Positions 49,361-58,417 of a DNA stretch of 64,000 nt are shown piece by piece. Numbering within the stretch: the first letter of the stretch is position 1; each line of letters opens with the position of its first letter. Below the pieces are notes generated by a model that had not been told where the DNA came from, did no database searches, and saw only the letters and a list, made by a program, of their open reading frames with translations. Position numbers and translations under genes: made by a program. Source of the DNA: Mumia flava (GTDB taxonomy: Bacteria; Actinomycetota; Actinomycetes; Propionibacteriales; Nocardioidaceae); NCBI RefSeq assembly GCF_002797495.1, contig NZ_PGEZ01000002.1:1054001-1118000 (forward strand), given 5' to 3'.

Positions 49361-50614
49361 GTGAGCAGCGACGCGATCACCGGGGGCGAGTGCGGACCCG
49401 ACGGCGAGCGGGGCCACCGGCCCGGCAGCCGTGCGTACCGCCGGGTCTCGGTGTCGTTGTTCGCCGCTGGGCTGGCGACGTTCGCGCTGATCTACAGCAC
49501 GCAGGCGCTGCTTCCCGAGCTCGCCGCCGACTTCGGAGTCTCCTCCGCCCAGAGCACGCTCTCGCTGTCGCTGACCACCCTCGGGCTCGCGGCGGCCCTG
49601 CTCGTCGCCGGGCCGCTGTCGGACCGCGTCGGCCGGACCCGCCTGATCCACCTGTCGCTGACCGCCTCCGCGATCATCGCCGCCGCCTGCGCGCTCGCAC
49701 CGACCTGGCACGCGCTGCTCCTGCTGCGGCTCGCCGAAGGAGTCGCACTGGCCGGCCTTCCCGCGGTCGCCACCGCGTACCTCCGTGAAGAGCTCCATCC
49801 CGGCAGCCACGCCCGCGCGGCCGGCCTGTACGTCGGCGGGACCGCGATCGGCGGGATGGCCGGGCGGCTGGTCACCGGATCGGTCGCGGAGGCGTTCGGC
49901 TGGCGGTGGGGGCTCGCCACGATCGCGCTGGTGGCGCTCGCCTGCGCGGCGACCGTCGCCGCCCTCCTGCCCGCCTCGCGCGGCTTCGAACCCTCGCCGG
50001 CCGGGTGGCGGCACCTCGCGACGACGACGCGCCGCGCGGTGACCGATCCCGCGCTGCTCGCGCTGTACGGCGTGGGCGCGTGCTCGGTCGGCGCGCTGGT
50101 CGCCGTGTTCAACACACTCGGGTTCCGGCTCACGGAAGCGCCGTTCGGTCTCGGGCTCGCCGCCGCCAGCCTCGTCTTCCTCGTCTACCCGCTGGGCACG
50201 ATCAGCTCGACCACGTTCGGCCGGCTCGCCGACCGCCTCGGGCGGCGCACGGTGCTCCCGCTCGGTTGCGCGATCGCGATCGGCGGCGTGCTGCTGACCG
50301 AGATCCCGACACTGCCCGGCGTGATCGTCGGCGTCGCGCTGCTGACCGCAGGGTTCTTCGCGGTCCACGGGGTGGCCAGCGGATGGGTCCCGGCCCGGGC
50401 GCACGCGGGCGGTGTGTCGGCCGGGCAGGCCGCGTCGCTGTACCTGTTCGCCTACTACGTCGGCTCGTCGGTCTTCGGCAGCGCTGCCGGCCGGTCGTGG
50501 TCGGGCGCAGGGTGGCCGGGCGTCGAGCTGCTCGCCGTCGGGCTCCTGCTGACGACGGCGGCCCTCGCCTGGCTGCTGCGCCGGACGCCGTCCCTGCTGC
50601 CCGCATCCGCCTGA
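49361..50614 (+). CDS. MFS transporter (YnfM/arabinose-efflux type)
   Basis: A 417-residue major facilitator with about 12 transmembrane segments. The motif A-like loop GPLSDRVGRTRLI and its C-terminal counterpart GRLADRLGRRTVL are present; IYSTQALLPELAADFGVS is the family-like first periplasmic loop. It probably exports a small molecule. GTG 49361 is used; GTG 49352 is possible. It is controlled by the adjacent divergent LysR gene in all likelihood. Confidence 0.9.
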   Translation: MSSDAITGGECGPDGERGHRPGSRAYRRVSVSLFAAGLATFALIYSTQALLPELAADFGVSSAQSTLSLSLTTLGLAAALLVAGPLSDRVGRTRLIHLSLTASAIIAAACALAPTWHALLLLRLAEGVALAGLPAVATAYLREELHPGSHARAAGLYVGGTAIGGMAGRLVTGSVAEAFGWRWGLATIALVALACAATVAALLPASRGFEPSPAGWRHLATTTRRAVTDPALLALYGVGACSVGALVAVFNTLGFRLTEAPFGLGLAAASLVFLVYPLGTISSTTFGRLADRLGRRTVLPLGCAIAIGGVLLTEIPTLPGVIVGVALLTAGFFAVHGVASGWVPARAHAGGVSAGQAASLYLFAYYVGSSVFGSAAGRSWSGAGWPGVELLAVGLLLTTAALAWLLRRTPSLLPASA

Positions 50615-50637
50615 CGCCTGCGGTCCGCCCGCGCGGC

Positions 50638-51324
50638 TCAGGTCCGCCCGGCGCCGTTCGGCCCGGTCGACCACGCCGCGAGCGCACGAGACACGGCTGC
50701 CTCGACCGCGGCCGGCGACTCGCCCTCGCGTACGACGACCAGCGCGGCGGACGCGCTCGTACCGTCACCGGGCGGCTCGAAGATCCGGTTCACCTCGGCC
50801 AGCGCGCTGTCGATCGCGACCTGCGGATCGGTGGTCTCGCGCCGCAGCCAGCGCCGCAGCGCACGGTTGTGGGCAGCGACCACCGCAGCCGCCATCAGCT
50901 CCGCACGCAGCTCCGAGGTCTCCGAGCCGTCGCTCCACCGACTGATGTAGCGGCGGAACAGCTGTTGGTAGCGGGCGGTGCTGACCAGCTCGCGCTCGCG
51001 CAGCGCCGGGACGGTCGTGGTCAACCGGTAGCGCTCACGGGCCCGCTCCCCCTCCGCGACGTAGTGGAACAGCACGATCCGGACGGCGTCGGAGACTGCC
51101 GCGATCGCCGAGGCCTCGCTGGACGCCTCCAGACGGTGCTCGACGCGGGACAGCAGCGTCTCGTGGTCGGGGAAGATCACCGCCTCCTTCGACCCGTACG
51201 AGCGGAAGAAGGTGCTGCGGCTGACTCCCGCGGCCGCCGCGATGTCGTCCACACTGGTGGAGTCGTAGCCCTGGCTGCCGAACAGCCGGAACGCCGCGTC
51301 GGCGATCGCCTGTCGAGTGCTCAC
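50638..51324 (-). CDS. TetR family transcriptional regulator, divergent from carboxylase genes
   Basis: A 228-residue TetR protein (RQAIADAAFRLFGSQGYDSTSVDDIAAAAGVSRSTFFRSYGSKEAV). GTG 51324 is supported by gaggaga upstream. It is divergent from the acyl-CoA carboxylase genes and convergent with the MFS gene. Repression of the carboxylase operon through the 91-bp AT-richer intergenic region, which contains a direct repeat aactgcaactgag, is plausible. Confidence 0.88.
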   Translation of the reverse strand: MSTRQAIADAAFRLFGSQGYDSTSVDDIAAAAGVSRSTFFRSYGSKEAVIFPDHETLLSRVEHRLEASSEASAIAAVSDAVRIVLFHYVAEGERARERYRLTTTVPALRERELVSTARYQQLFRRYISRWSDGSETSELRAELMAAAVVAAHNRALRRWLRRETTDPQVAIDSALAEVNRIFEPPGDGTSASAALVVVREGESPAAVEAAVSRALAAWSTGPNGAGRT

Positions 51325-51415
51325 GGGTCTCCTCGGGCCGGCATGGACAAGCACGTGCGTGAGTCTTAGTATCATCAACTGCAACTGAGTTTCAATCGAT
51401 GAGCGGACGGATTCC

Positions 51416-53014
51416 TTGAGCGCAGAAGCGGCACCCGAACCGGAGCAGATCGACACGCACACCACGGCGGGCAAGCTCGCCGACCTCGACCGCCGCCTCG
51501 ACCAGGCCGTGCACGCGGGCTCGGCCCGTGCGGTCGAGAAGCAGCACGCACGCGGCAAGAAGACCGCGCGCGAGCGGATCGAGCTGCTCTTCGACGAGGG
51601 CTCGTTCGTCGAGGTCGACGAGCTCGCCCGGCACCGCAGCACGGCCTTCGGCCTGGAGAAGAACCGCCCGTACGGCGACGGCGTCGTGACCGGCTACGGC
51701 ACGGTCGACGGCCGCCAGGTGTGCGTGTTCTCCCAGGACTTCACGGTCTTCGGCGGCAGCCTCGGCGAGGTCTACGGCGAGAAGATCACGAAGATCATGG
51801 ACCTCGCGATCAAGACCGGCTCGCCGATCATCGGCATCAACGAGGGCGCCGGCGCGCGGATCCAGGAGGGTGTGGTCTCGCTCGGCCTCTACGGCGAGAT
51901 CTTCAAGCGCAACGTGCACGCGTCCGGCGTGATCCCGCAGATCAGCATGATCATGGGCTCCTGCGCCGGCGGCCACGTCTACTCCCCCGCCGTCACCGAC
52001 TTCACGATCATGGTCGACGGCACCTCCAACATGTTCATCACCGGCCCCGACGTCATCAAGACCGTCACCGGCGAGGACGTCTCGATGGAGGAGCTCGGCG
52101 GCGCCCGCGCCCACAACACGAAGTCGGGCAACGCGCACTACATGGCCTCCGACGAGGACGACGCGATCGAGTACGTCAAGGCGCTGCTGTCGTTCCTCCC
52201 GCAGAACAACATGGAGGATGCGCCGTCCTTCGAGGACCCGGCGGACCTCGAGCTCAGCGACGTCGACCTCGCGCTGGACACGCTGATCCCGGACTCCCCG
52301 AACCAGCCGTACGACATGCACACCGTGATCGAGTCGGTGCTGGACGACGAAGACTTCCTCGAGGTCCAGCCGCTGTTCGCCCCGAACATCCTGATCGGGT
52401 ACGGCCGCGTCGAGGGCCGCAGCGTCGGCGTGGTCGCGAACCAGCCGATGCAGTTCGCGGGCACGCTCGACATCGACGCCTCGGAGAAGGCAGCGCGGTT
52501 CGTCCGGACCTGCGACGCCTTCAACATCCCGGTGCTCACGTTCGTCGACGTCCCGGGCTTCCTGCCGGGCACCGACCAGGAGTGGAACGGCATCATCCGC
52601 CGCGGCGCGAAGCTGATCTACGCCTACGCCGAGGCCACCGTCCCGCTGCTCACGGTGATCACGCGCAAGGCGTACGGCGGAGCGTACGACGTGATGGGGT
52701 CCAAGCACCTCGGCGCCGACCTCAACATTGCGTGGCCGACCGCGCAGATCGCGGTGATGGGAGCGCAGGGCGCGGTCAACATCCTGCACCGCAAGACCCT
52801 CGCCGCGGCCGACGATCCGGACAGCAAGCGGATCGAGCTGATCGACGAGTACGAGCAGACGCTCGCCAACCCCTACATCGCGGCCGAGCGCGGCTACATC
52901 GACCAGGTGGTCCAGCCGCACGAGACCCGCGCCGAGATCGTCCGCGGCCTGCGGCTGCTGCGCACCAAGCGCGAGACGCTGCCGCCCAAGAAGCACGGGA
53001 ACATCCCGCTGTGA
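51416..53014 (+). CDS. pccB: Acyl-CoA (propionyl-CoA) carboxylase beta subunit
   Basis: A 532-residue carboxyltransferase of the AccD5/PccB group. Oxyanion-hole regions are [12 protein letters not shown] and [14 protein letters not shown]. The Asp in GGAYDVM is the position reported to select propionyl-CoA in Streptomyces PccB, against Ile in AccB, so propionyl-CoA is the favoured substrate. It makes methylmalonyl-CoA with the alpha subunit (53419-55200). TTG 51416 is the only in-frame start near the family N-terminus; ggacgg lies upstream. The stop overlaps the epsilon gene (GTGA). Confidence 0.92.
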   Translation: MSAEAAPEPEQIDTHTTAGKLADLDRRLDQAVHAGSARAVEKQHARGKKTARERIELLFDEGSFVEVDELARHRSTAFGLEKNRPYGDGVVTGYGTVDGRQVCVFSQDFTVFGGSLGEVYGEKITKIMDLAIKTGSPIIGINEGAGARIQEGVVSLGLYGEIFKRNVHASGVIPQISMIMGSCAGGHVYSPAVTDFTIMVDGTSNMFITGPDVIKTVTGEDVSMEELGGARAHNTKSGNAHYMASDEDDAIEYVKALLSFLPQNNMEDAPSFEDPADLELSDVDLALDTLIPDSPNQPYDMHTVIESVLDDEDFLEVQPLFAPNILIGYGRVEGRSVGVVANQPMQFAGTLDIDASEKAARFVRTCDAFNIPVLTFVDVPGFLPGTDQEWNGIIRRGAKLIYAYAEATVPLLTVITRKAYGGAYDVMGSKHLGADLNIAWPTAQIAVMGAQGAVNILHRKTLAAADDPDSKRIELIDEYEQTLANPYIAAERGYIDQVVQPHETRAEIVRGLRLLRTKRETLPPKKHGNIPL

Positions 53015-53355
53015 GCGCCGACCCCACCCCCGTCGGTCGAGGCGCGAGCGACGACCCCACCCCCGTCGGTCGAGGCGCGAGCGACGACCCCACCCCCGTC
53101 GGTCGAGGCGCGAGCGAAGCGAGCGATCGAGACCCCACCACACCCCTCCTTCGCATCGTCAAGGGCGACCCGACGCCGGAGGAGACCGCGGCGCTGGTCG
53201 CGGTCGTGAGCGCCCGCGCGGCCGCAGCCGCAGCAGCGGCCGCGGCGAACACCCGCCCGAAGCGCCGCTCCGCGTGGGGCGACCCGGCCCTCGCCGTACG
53301 CCCGCCGCACCGTCACGGCCCGGACGGCTGGCACCGTTCGGCGCTCGCCCGCTGA
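53011..53355 (+). CDS. pccE: Acyl-CoA carboxylase epsilon subunit with repeat-derived N-terminal extension
   Basis: A 114-residue epsilon subunit. The conserved part starts at [25 protein letters not shown] and ends [26 protein letters not shown], which is typical. The first 44 residues are [11 protein letters not shown] repeats encoded by a 33-bp tandem array. The epsilon subunit stimulates and stabilises the alpha-beta complex in actinobacteria. GTG 53011 overlaps the beta-subunit stop (GTGA); no in-frame start without the repeats is evident, so the extension is probably translated. Confidence 0.88.
   Translation: MSADPTPVGRGASDDPTPVGRGASDDPTPVGRGASEASDRDPTTPLLRIVKGDPTPEETAALVAVVSARAAAAAAAAAANTRPKRRSAWGDPALAVRPPHRHGPDGWHRSALAR
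53020..53135. repeat. 33-bp in-frame tandem repeat at the start of the epsilon gene
   Basis: Three 33-bp units begin at 53020, 53053 and 53086 with gaccccacccccgtcggtcg and share the core ggtcgaggcgcgagcg. The last unit continues as aagcgagcgatcgagacc. It belongs to the same family as the arrays in paaD and paaA and keeps the reading frame. Confidence 0.88.
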
Positions 53356-53418
53356 CTCCCGGGCCGACCGGGCCCACCGACCACCGACTTCGCCACACAA
53401 CCACAGGAGCCCCATCGC

Positions 53419-55200
53419 ATGACTGGACCCACCGTCACCCCTCTGCAGAAGGTGCTGGTCGCGAACCGCGGCGAGATCGCGGTCCGGGTGGTGCGCGCGT
53501 GCAAGGACGCCGGCATCGGCAGCGTCGCGGTGTACGCCGACGCCGACCGTGACGCGCTGTTCGTCAAGCTGGCCGACGAGGCGTACGCGCTCGGCGGCGT
53601 GACGCCGGCGGAGACGTACCTGTCGATCGAGAAGATCGTCGAGCTCGCGAAGCGCAGCGGCGCCGACTCGGTCCACCCCGGGTACGGATTCCTCGCCGAG
53701 AACGCCGACTTCGCCCAGGCCGTGATCGACGCCGGCCTGATCTGGATCGGCCCCCCGCCGGCCGCGATCGAGGCCCTGGGCGACAAGGCCAAGGCCAAGC
53801 ACATCGCCGAGCGGGCCGACGCGCCCTTGGCGCCGGGCACCAAGGACCCGGTCGCCGACGCGGACGAGATCATCGCGTTCGCGGAGGAGCACGGCCTTCC
53901 GGTCGCCATCAAGGCTGTCTTCGGCGGGGGCGGCCGCGGCCTGAAGGTCGCCCGCACGCTGGAGGAGATCCCCGAGCAGTTCGACTCCGCGGTCCGTGAG
54001 GCGGTCACCGCCTTCGGTCGGGGCGAGTGCCTCGTCGAGAAGTTCCTCGACAAGCCGCGGCACGTCGAGACACAGTGCCTGGCCGACTCTCACGGCAACG
54101 TCGTGGTCGTCTCGACCCGCGACTGCTCGCTGCAGCGCCGTCACCAGAAGCTCGTCGAGGAGGCGCCCGCGCCGTTCCTCACCGACGACCAGCTCGAGCG
54201 CCTCTACTCCTCGTCGAAGGCGATCCTGCGCGAGGCCGGCTACGTCGGCGCGGGCACGTGCGAGTTCCTCGTCGGCACCGACGGCACGATCTCGTTCCTC
54301 GAGGTCAACACCCGCCTGCAGGTCGAGCACCCGGTCTCCGAGGAGGTCACCGGGCGCGACCTCGTCCGCGAGATGTTCCGGATCGCCGCCGGCGAGGAGC
54401 TGGGGTACGACGACCCGGAGATCCGCGGACACTCGATCGAGTTCCGGATCAACGCCGAGGACGCGGGCCGCAACTTCCTCCCGGCGCCGGGGACGCTCGC
54501 GCGGTTCGAGCCGCCGTCGGGCCCAGGCGTGCGGATGGACTCCGGCTACGTCGAGGGTGAGACGGTCCCGGGCTCGTTCGACTCGCTGATCGCGAAGTTG
54601 ATCGTCACCGGCGCGACCCGCGAGCAGGCGATCGAGCGCTCGCGTCGCGCGCTGGACGAGTTCGTGATCGACGGCATGCCGACCGTGATCCCGTTCCACC
54701 GCCGCGTGCTCGACGACCCCGCGTACAACGCGGCCGGCGGCACGTTCGGCGTCTACACGACGTGGATCGAGACCGACTTCGACAACGACATCGCGCCGTA
54801 CGAGGCGGTGCCGGCGGACGCGCCCGAGGCCGGTGAGCGTGAGTCCGTCACGGTCGAGGTCGGCGGCAAGCGGCTCGAGGTCGTGCTGCCCGCGGGGATG
54901 GGCGCGATCGGCGCCGCGGCCGCAGCGGGCGGCGCGAAGAAGCCGAAGCGCGGCAAGAAGGCCGGCGGCGGTGCTGCGGCCGGCGGCGACGCGCTCGTCT
55001 CCCCGATGCAGGGCACGATCGTCAAGACCGTGGTCGAGGACGGTCAGACCGTCGCCGAGGGCGAGCTGATCGTCGTGATCGAGGCGATGAAGATGGAGCA
55101 GCCCCTGAACGCGCACAAGGCCGGCACGGTGACCGGACTGAACGCGACGCCGGGCGAGACCCTCGCCGCGGGCGCGGTCGTCTGCGAGATCAAGGACTGA
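53419..55200 (+). CDS. pccA: Acyl-CoA carboxylase alpha subunit (biotin carboxylase plus carrier)
   Basis: A 593-residue fusion of biotin carboxylase and biotin carboxyl carrier. [17 protein letters not shown] begins the carboxylase domain; the ATP-grasp loop [11 protein letters not shown] and active-site [15 protein letters not shown] are present. An Ala/Gly/Lys-rich linker precedes the carrier with the biotinylated lysine in EAMKMEQP. It carboxylates biotin for the beta subunit at 51416. ATG 53419 follows the epsilon gene by 63 bp. A perfect hairpin follows its stop. Confidence 0.94.
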   Translation: MTGPTVTPLQKVLVANRGEIAVRVVRACKDAGIGSVAVYADADRDALFVKLADEAYALGGVTPAETYLSIEKIVELAKRSGADSVHPGYGFLAENADFAQAVIDAGLIWIGPPPAAIEALGDKAKAKHIAERADAPLAPGTKDPVADADEIIAFAEEHGLPVAIKAVFGGGGRGLKVARTLEEIPEQFDSAVREAVTAFGRGECLVEKFLDKPRHVETQCLADSHGNVVVVSTRDCSLQRRHQKLVEEAPAPFLTDDQLERLYSSSKAILREAGYVGAGTCEFLVGTDGTISFLEVNTRLQVEHPVSEEVTGRDLVREMFRIAAGEELGYDDPEIRGHSIEFRINAEDAGRNFLPAPGTLARFEPPSGPGVRMDSGYVEGETVPGSFDSLIAKLIVTGATREQAIERSRRALDEFVIDGMPTVIPFHRRVLDDPAYNAAGGTFGVYTTWIETDFDNDIAPYEAVPADAPEAGERESVTVEVGGKRLEVVLPAGMGAIGAAAAAGGAKKPKRGKKAGGGAAAGGDALVSPMQGTIVKTVVEDGQTVAEGELIVVIEAMKMEQPLNAHKAGTVTGLNATPGETLAAGAVVCEIKD

Positions 55201-55211
55201 CCTCTGACGAA

Positions 55212-55254
55212 CGACGATGCATCCGGACCACCTCACGGTCCGGATGCATCGTCG
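55212..55254. terminator. Perfect hairpin after the carboxylase operon
   Basis: An 18-bp perfect stem (left arm cgacgatgcatccggacc) with a 7-nt loop begins 12 bp after the alpha-subunit stop and ends 32 bp before the stop of the opposing GNAT gene. There is no U-tract. It likely terminates transcription from both sides. Confidence 0.75.
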
Positions 55255-55285
55255 ATTCGCATCAGCCTGCGTCAGGCCGTGCAGG

Positions 55286-55747
55286 TCAGAGCGTCAGGGT
55301 CATGAAGGTGCTGTTCGGGTCCTCGCGGTAGGCCCCGAACGGCGCGCACTCGGTGAACCCCGCGGACGCGTACAGCGCCCGGGCCGGTGCGAAGTACTCC
55401 ATGCTCCCCGTCTCCAGCGAGACGCGTTCGACGCCGCGGTCCCGTGCGTCGTAGAGCATCCAGGTGAGCATGCGGCGGGCGAGGCCCTCACCCCGTACGG
55501 AGGGGTCGGTGCGCATGCTCTTGATCTCCTCGTGGCCCGGCTCGAGCTCGACGATCGCGCCGGTCCCGCGGATCACCTCGCCCTCGCGTACGACCCACAT
55601 CCGTACGTTCGGAGCGCGCAGCGCGTCGAGGTCGAGCGCATGTCGGCTCTCCGGCGGAGCGGTCGGCTCCATGTCGTCGAGGTGCTGCTGGAGGAAGGCG
55701 GCCAGCTGGGGGTCGTCGAAGTTGGCCGGCTCGATCAGGAGGTCCAC
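55286..55747 (-). CDS. GNAT family N-acetyltransferase
   Basis: A 153-residue GNAT protein. The acetyl-CoA loop is [16 protein letters not shown], followed by RVSLETGSMEYFAPARALYASAGF, a typical motif B region. GTG 55747 is chosen because the following DLLIEPANFDDPQLAAFL fits the fold start; the open frame extends upstream into the next gene. Substrate unknown. Confidence 0.88.
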   Translation of the reverse strand: MDLLIEPANFDDPQLAAFLQQHLDDMEPTAPPESRHALDLDALRAPNVRMWVVREGEVIRGTGAIVELEPGHEEIKSMRTDPSVRGEGLARRMLTWMLYDARDRGVERVSLETGSMEYFAPARALYASAGFTECAPFGAYREDPNSTFMTLTL

Positions 55748-55778
55748 CGGGACATTCTGCACTTGCCCGACAAACCCG

Positions 55779-56816
55779 TCAGGCGGCGGCCGACGGAGTC
55801 GTGGTGATGTCGACGCGCCCGGCACTGGGCAGAGCCCTCCGTACGGCAGCGGCTGCGCGACCGGCGATGGCGTCAGCTGCCGCCACGCTGGTGCCCGGAG
55901 AGACCGCGACGCTCACCTGAACCAGCAGACGGTGCCCGGACCACCGCAACCGGACGTCGGTCGTGCGCTCGACGTCCGGGACCTCGACGAGGGCCTGCTC
56001 GACCTGCGCGACCAGGCCGGGGTCGACGCCGTCGAGCAGGCGACGGCCGACATCGCGTGCGGTTCCGGCGAGCAGGACGACGATGGCGGCTGTGATGACG
56101 AGCCCGACGATCGGGTCGGCGAGAGGAAAGCCGGCCCAGACGCCGCCGGCGCCGATCACCACCGCGAGCGACGTGAACCCGTCCGCCCGTGCATGCACGC
56201 CGTCGGCGACCAGCGCCGCCGAGCCGATGCGCCGCCCCACACGGATGCGGAGCACCGCGACGGCTTCGTTGCCGGCGAACCCCACGACACCGGCTGCTGC
56301 CACCCACCCGAGGTGCTCGAGCGGTTGGGGGTCCGCGAGGCGCCGGACGGACTCGACGCCGGCCACCAGTGCGGACAGTGCGATCATCGCGACGACGAAC
56401 AGGCCGGCCAGGTCCTCCGCACGTCCGAACCCGTACGGGTAGCGCGGCGATGCCGGGCGCCGGGCGAGCACGAAGGCGATCCAGAGCGGAATCGCCGTGA
56501 GTGCGTCGGAGACGTTGTGGATCGTGTCGGCGAGCAGCGCAACCGATCCACTCACGACGACGATCACGAGCTGAGCCGCGGCGGTCAGGCCGAGAAGGAC
56601 GAGGCTGACCTTCACCGCGCGGATACCCGCTCGGCTGGCCTGGAGGGCGTCGTCGATCGAGTCGGAGACGTCGTGCGAGTGCGGGACGAACACGCCCTTC
56701 AGCCATGCCCGGACGCCGTGGGCGTGACTGTGCCCGTGGCTGTGCGCGTGACCGTGCCCGTGGCTGTGCGCGTGGCGGGTGGCGTCCACGTCACGCTCCA
56801 CGTGCGGACGGGGCAT
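55779..56816 (-). CDS. Cation diffusion facilitator with His-rich N-terminus
   Basis: A 345-residue CDF metal exporter. Residues 16-35 are a HxH-type stretch (HSHGHGHAHSHGH), a metal buffer. Six membrane segments carry the metal-site residues in LLADTIHNVSDAL and LVADGVHARADGF; a C-terminal ferredoxin-like domain follows. It overlaps the upstream KmtR-like gene by 26 bp. In Mycobacterium tuberculosis KmtR controls the CDF exporter CdfA, so Ni/Co export is likely here, though Zn is possible. Start is ATG 56816. Confidence 0.92.
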   Translation of the reverse strand: MPRPHVERDVDATRHAHSHGHGHAHSHGHSHAHGVRAWLKGVFVPHSHDVSDSIDDALQASRAGIRAVKVSLVLLGLTAAAQLVIVVVSGSVALLADTIHNVSDALTAIPLWIAFVLARRPASPRYPYGFGRAEDLAGLFVVAMIALSALVAGVESVRRLADPQPLEHLGWVAAAGVVGFAGNEAVAVLRIRVGRRIGSAALVADGVHARADGFTSLAVVIGAGGVWAGFPLADPIVGLVITAAIVVLLAGTARDVGRRLLDGVDPGLVAQVEQALVEVPDVERTTDVRLRWSGHRLLVQVSVAVSPGTSVAAADAIAGRAAAAVRRALPSAGRVDITTTPSAAA

Positions 56817-57153
56817 GGTGCGCGGGCTGCTCGTCGACCGCGTGCTCGGCCTGGAAGACGGCCTGGGTGACGAGCGTCCGAGCGTGCTCGTCGACGAGCG
56901 AGTAGTACACACGGTTCCCCTCCTGGCGCGCACGCACGATCCGCCCCCACCGCAGCTTCGCGAGGTGCTGGGAGACCGCCGCCGGCGACTTCCCCACCGT
57001 CTCGGCCAGGTTGCCCACCGAGGACTCGCCTGAGCGCAGCACCAAGATGATCCGGATCCGCGTCGGGTCCGCGAGCAGCGTGAAGACCTCGGCGGCGAGA
57101 TCCACGTACGGGCTGTCGATCCCGACCTGGACTTCCTTAGTATCTGCGTGCAT
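56791..57153 (-). CDS. kmtR: ArsR/SmtB metal sensor, KmtR-like (Ni/Co)
   Basis: A 120-residue ArsR repressor with helix-turn-helix SVGNLAETVGKSPAAVSQHLAKLR. The C-terminal metal residues align with those of KmtR: H90 (DEH), E103-H104 (QAEHA) and H112-H113 (AHH); H2 in MHAD is also kept. KmtR represses itself and a CDF exporter until Ni or Co binds. The gene overlaps the CDF gene by 26 bp, and its start codon lies inside a perfect palindrome. Confidence 0.88.
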   Translation of the reverse strand: MHADTKEVQVGIDSPYVDLAAEVFTLLADPTRIRIILVLRSGESSVGNLAETVGKSPAAVSQHLAKLRWGRIVRARQEGNRVYYSLVDEHARTLVTQAVFQAEHAVDEQPAHHAPSARGA

Positions 57154-57165
57154 ACGCAGATACTA
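57138..57165. promoter_or_regulatory. KmtR-type operator covering its own start codon
   Basis: Arms tagtatctgcgt (57138-57149) and acgcagatacta (57154-57165) are perfectly complementary around gcat. The ATG of the sensor gene (57153-57151) lies in the centre. Binding would block a start-proximal promoter, so a leaderless or nearly leaderless message is implied. Confidence 0.75.
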
Positions 57166-57241
57166 ATGCGATCTCGCGATGCCGGAAACCCTTCCCCTGT
57201 TCTCCACCTCGAGGCCATGGGGTGCAGGCCTGGACGCAATG

Positions 57242-57269
57242 AGTTGTGCACAACTGAATTGCGCGCAAT
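57242..57269. promoter_or_regulatory. Two adjacent palindromes at the ohrR promoter
   Basis: agttgtgcacaact (57242-57255) and attgcgcgcaat (57258-57269) are both perfect palindromes, two bases apart and 15 bp before the ohrR start. The second matches the AT-flanked GCGC centre of known OhrR boxes. Together they give two repressor sites. Confidence 0.7.
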
Positions 57270-57284
57270 ACTTACCGCGTGGCC

Positions 57285-57740
57285 ATGCCGACACTCGACC
57301 AGCAGCTGTGCTTCGCGCTCTACTCCGCGTCCCGCGCGATGACCGCGTCGTACCGTCCGCTGCTCGCCGAGCTCGGCATCACCTACCCGCAGTACCTCGT
57401 GATGCTCGTGGTGTGGGAGCAGGAGCGCCTCAGTGTCGGGGACCTGGGCGAACGCCTGCGACTCGACAGCGGCACCCTCTCCCCGCTCCTCAAGCGACTG
57501 GAGTCGGCCGGGCTGGTCCGCCGTGAGCGGTCGGCCTCCGACGAGCGGGTCGTGGACGTCGTGCTGACCGACGACGGTCGGGCCCTGGAGCAGCGGGCGC
57601 GCGACGTTCCGCGCCAGGCGTACCTCGCCACCGGCCTGAGCCTCGACGAGTCGGCAGACCTGCGCGATGCGGTTCGCCGACTCGCGGACTCTCTGGACGA
57701 GAACCGACACGATCCCCATCGACGGAAGGACAGCGCATGA
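57285..57740 (+). CDS. ohrR: OhrR, MarR-family organic peroxide sensor
   Basis: A 151-residue MarR regulator with the OhrR N-terminal redox cysteine in LDQQLCFALYSASRAM, and winged helix LSVGDLGERLRLDSGTLSPLLKRLE. Oxidation of this cysteine by organic hydroperoxides releases DNA and derepresses ohr. ATG 57285 is used; GTG 57279 would add two residues. Its stop overlaps the ohr start by 4 bp (ATGA). Confidence 0.93.
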   Translation: MPTLDQQLCFALYSASRAMTASYRPLLAELGITYPQYLVMLVVWEQERLSVGDLGERLRLDSGTLSPLLKRLESAGLVRRERSASDERVVDVVLTDDGRALEQRARDVPRQAYLATGLSLDESADLRDAVRRLADSLDENRHDPHRRKDSA

Positions 57741-58159
57741 CCCCCCTCTACACCGCTGAAGCACTCGCCACCGGCGACGGACGCAACGGCTCCGGCCGCT
57801 CCTCCGACGGCCGCGTCGAGGTCGACCTCGCGATCCCCAAGGAGATGGGCGGGAGCGGCGACGGGACGAACCCGGAGCAGCTCTTCGCGGTCGGCTACGC
57901 CGCATGCTTCCACTCAGCACTGCGCAGCGTCGCCCGCGCCACCAAGGCCGACGTGTCCGACTCGACCGTCGGCGCGCGGGTCTCGATCGGCCAGAACGGC
58001 GAGGGCGGGTTCGGACTCGCCGTCGAGCTCGAGGTCGCCCTGCCGAACCTCGACCGCGCCACCGCCGAGCAGCTGACCGAGCAGGCCCACCAGGTCTGCC
58101 CGTACTCGAACGCGACCCGCGGCAACATCGAGGTCACCCTCACCGTCACCGACGACTGA
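57737..58159 (+). CDS. ohr: Organic hydroperoxide reductase Ohr
   Basis: A 140-residue Ohr/OsmC-fold peroxidase. The catalytic cysteines are C57 (YAACFHSAL) and C121 (HQVCPYSNATRGN). It reduces organic hydroperoxides using lipoylated or dithiol partners. It is co-transcribed with ohrR through an ATGA overlap and is followed by an array of three hairpins. Confidence 0.95.
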   Translation: MTPLYTAEALATGDGRNGSGRSSDGRVEVDLAIPKEMGGSGDGTNPEQLFAVGYAACFHSALRSVARATKADVSDSTVGARVSIGQNGEGGFGLAVELEVALPNLDRATAEQLTEQAHQVCPYSNATRGNIEVTLTVTDD

Positions 58160-58210
58160 GGGCTGCGTACGACCGCGGCCCCTGCGCCCGCCGTCCGGTC
58201 CCGGGCTGGC

Positions 58211-58377
58211 GGTGAGTGGGTTCCCACGCAGCGCGAGCCCGTGGGAACCCACTCACCACCCCCGCCCGGCGGTGAGCTGGTTCCCACGCAGCGCATGCCC
58301 GTGGGAACTCACTCACCACCCCCGGTCGGCGGTGAGCTGTTTCCCACGCAGCGCGTGACCGTGGGAACTCACTCACC
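58211..58377. repeat. Three tandem 60-bp hairpin units
   Basis: Units start at 58211, 58271 and 58331 with an exact 60-bp period. Each has a left arm ggtgag...ttcccacg, a cagcgcnngncc-type loop and a right arm cgtgggaa...ctcacc. The first has a perfect 18-bp stem (ggtgagtgggttcccacg). In units 2 and 3 the left arm has changed (ggtgagctg) while the right arms are the same, so the stems have mismatches. It fills the space between convergent ohr and the membrane protein gene and probably terminates transcription. Confidence 0.85.
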
Positions 58378-58417
58378 GCCGGCCCCGCCGGCGGTGCGAG
58401 CCGGCGCCCGCCCTCGT

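Noticed and set aside
53140-53355. Frameshifted pseudogene instead of a carboxylase epsilon gene
   Set aside because: The frame from 53011 is continuous through the repeat into an intact epsilon domain with GTGA coupling to the beta subunit, so it is a real, extended gene.
58211-58377. Possible CRISPR array
   Set aside because: Only three units with a 60-bp period, palindromic throughout and with no unique spacers. It is a hairpin repeat.
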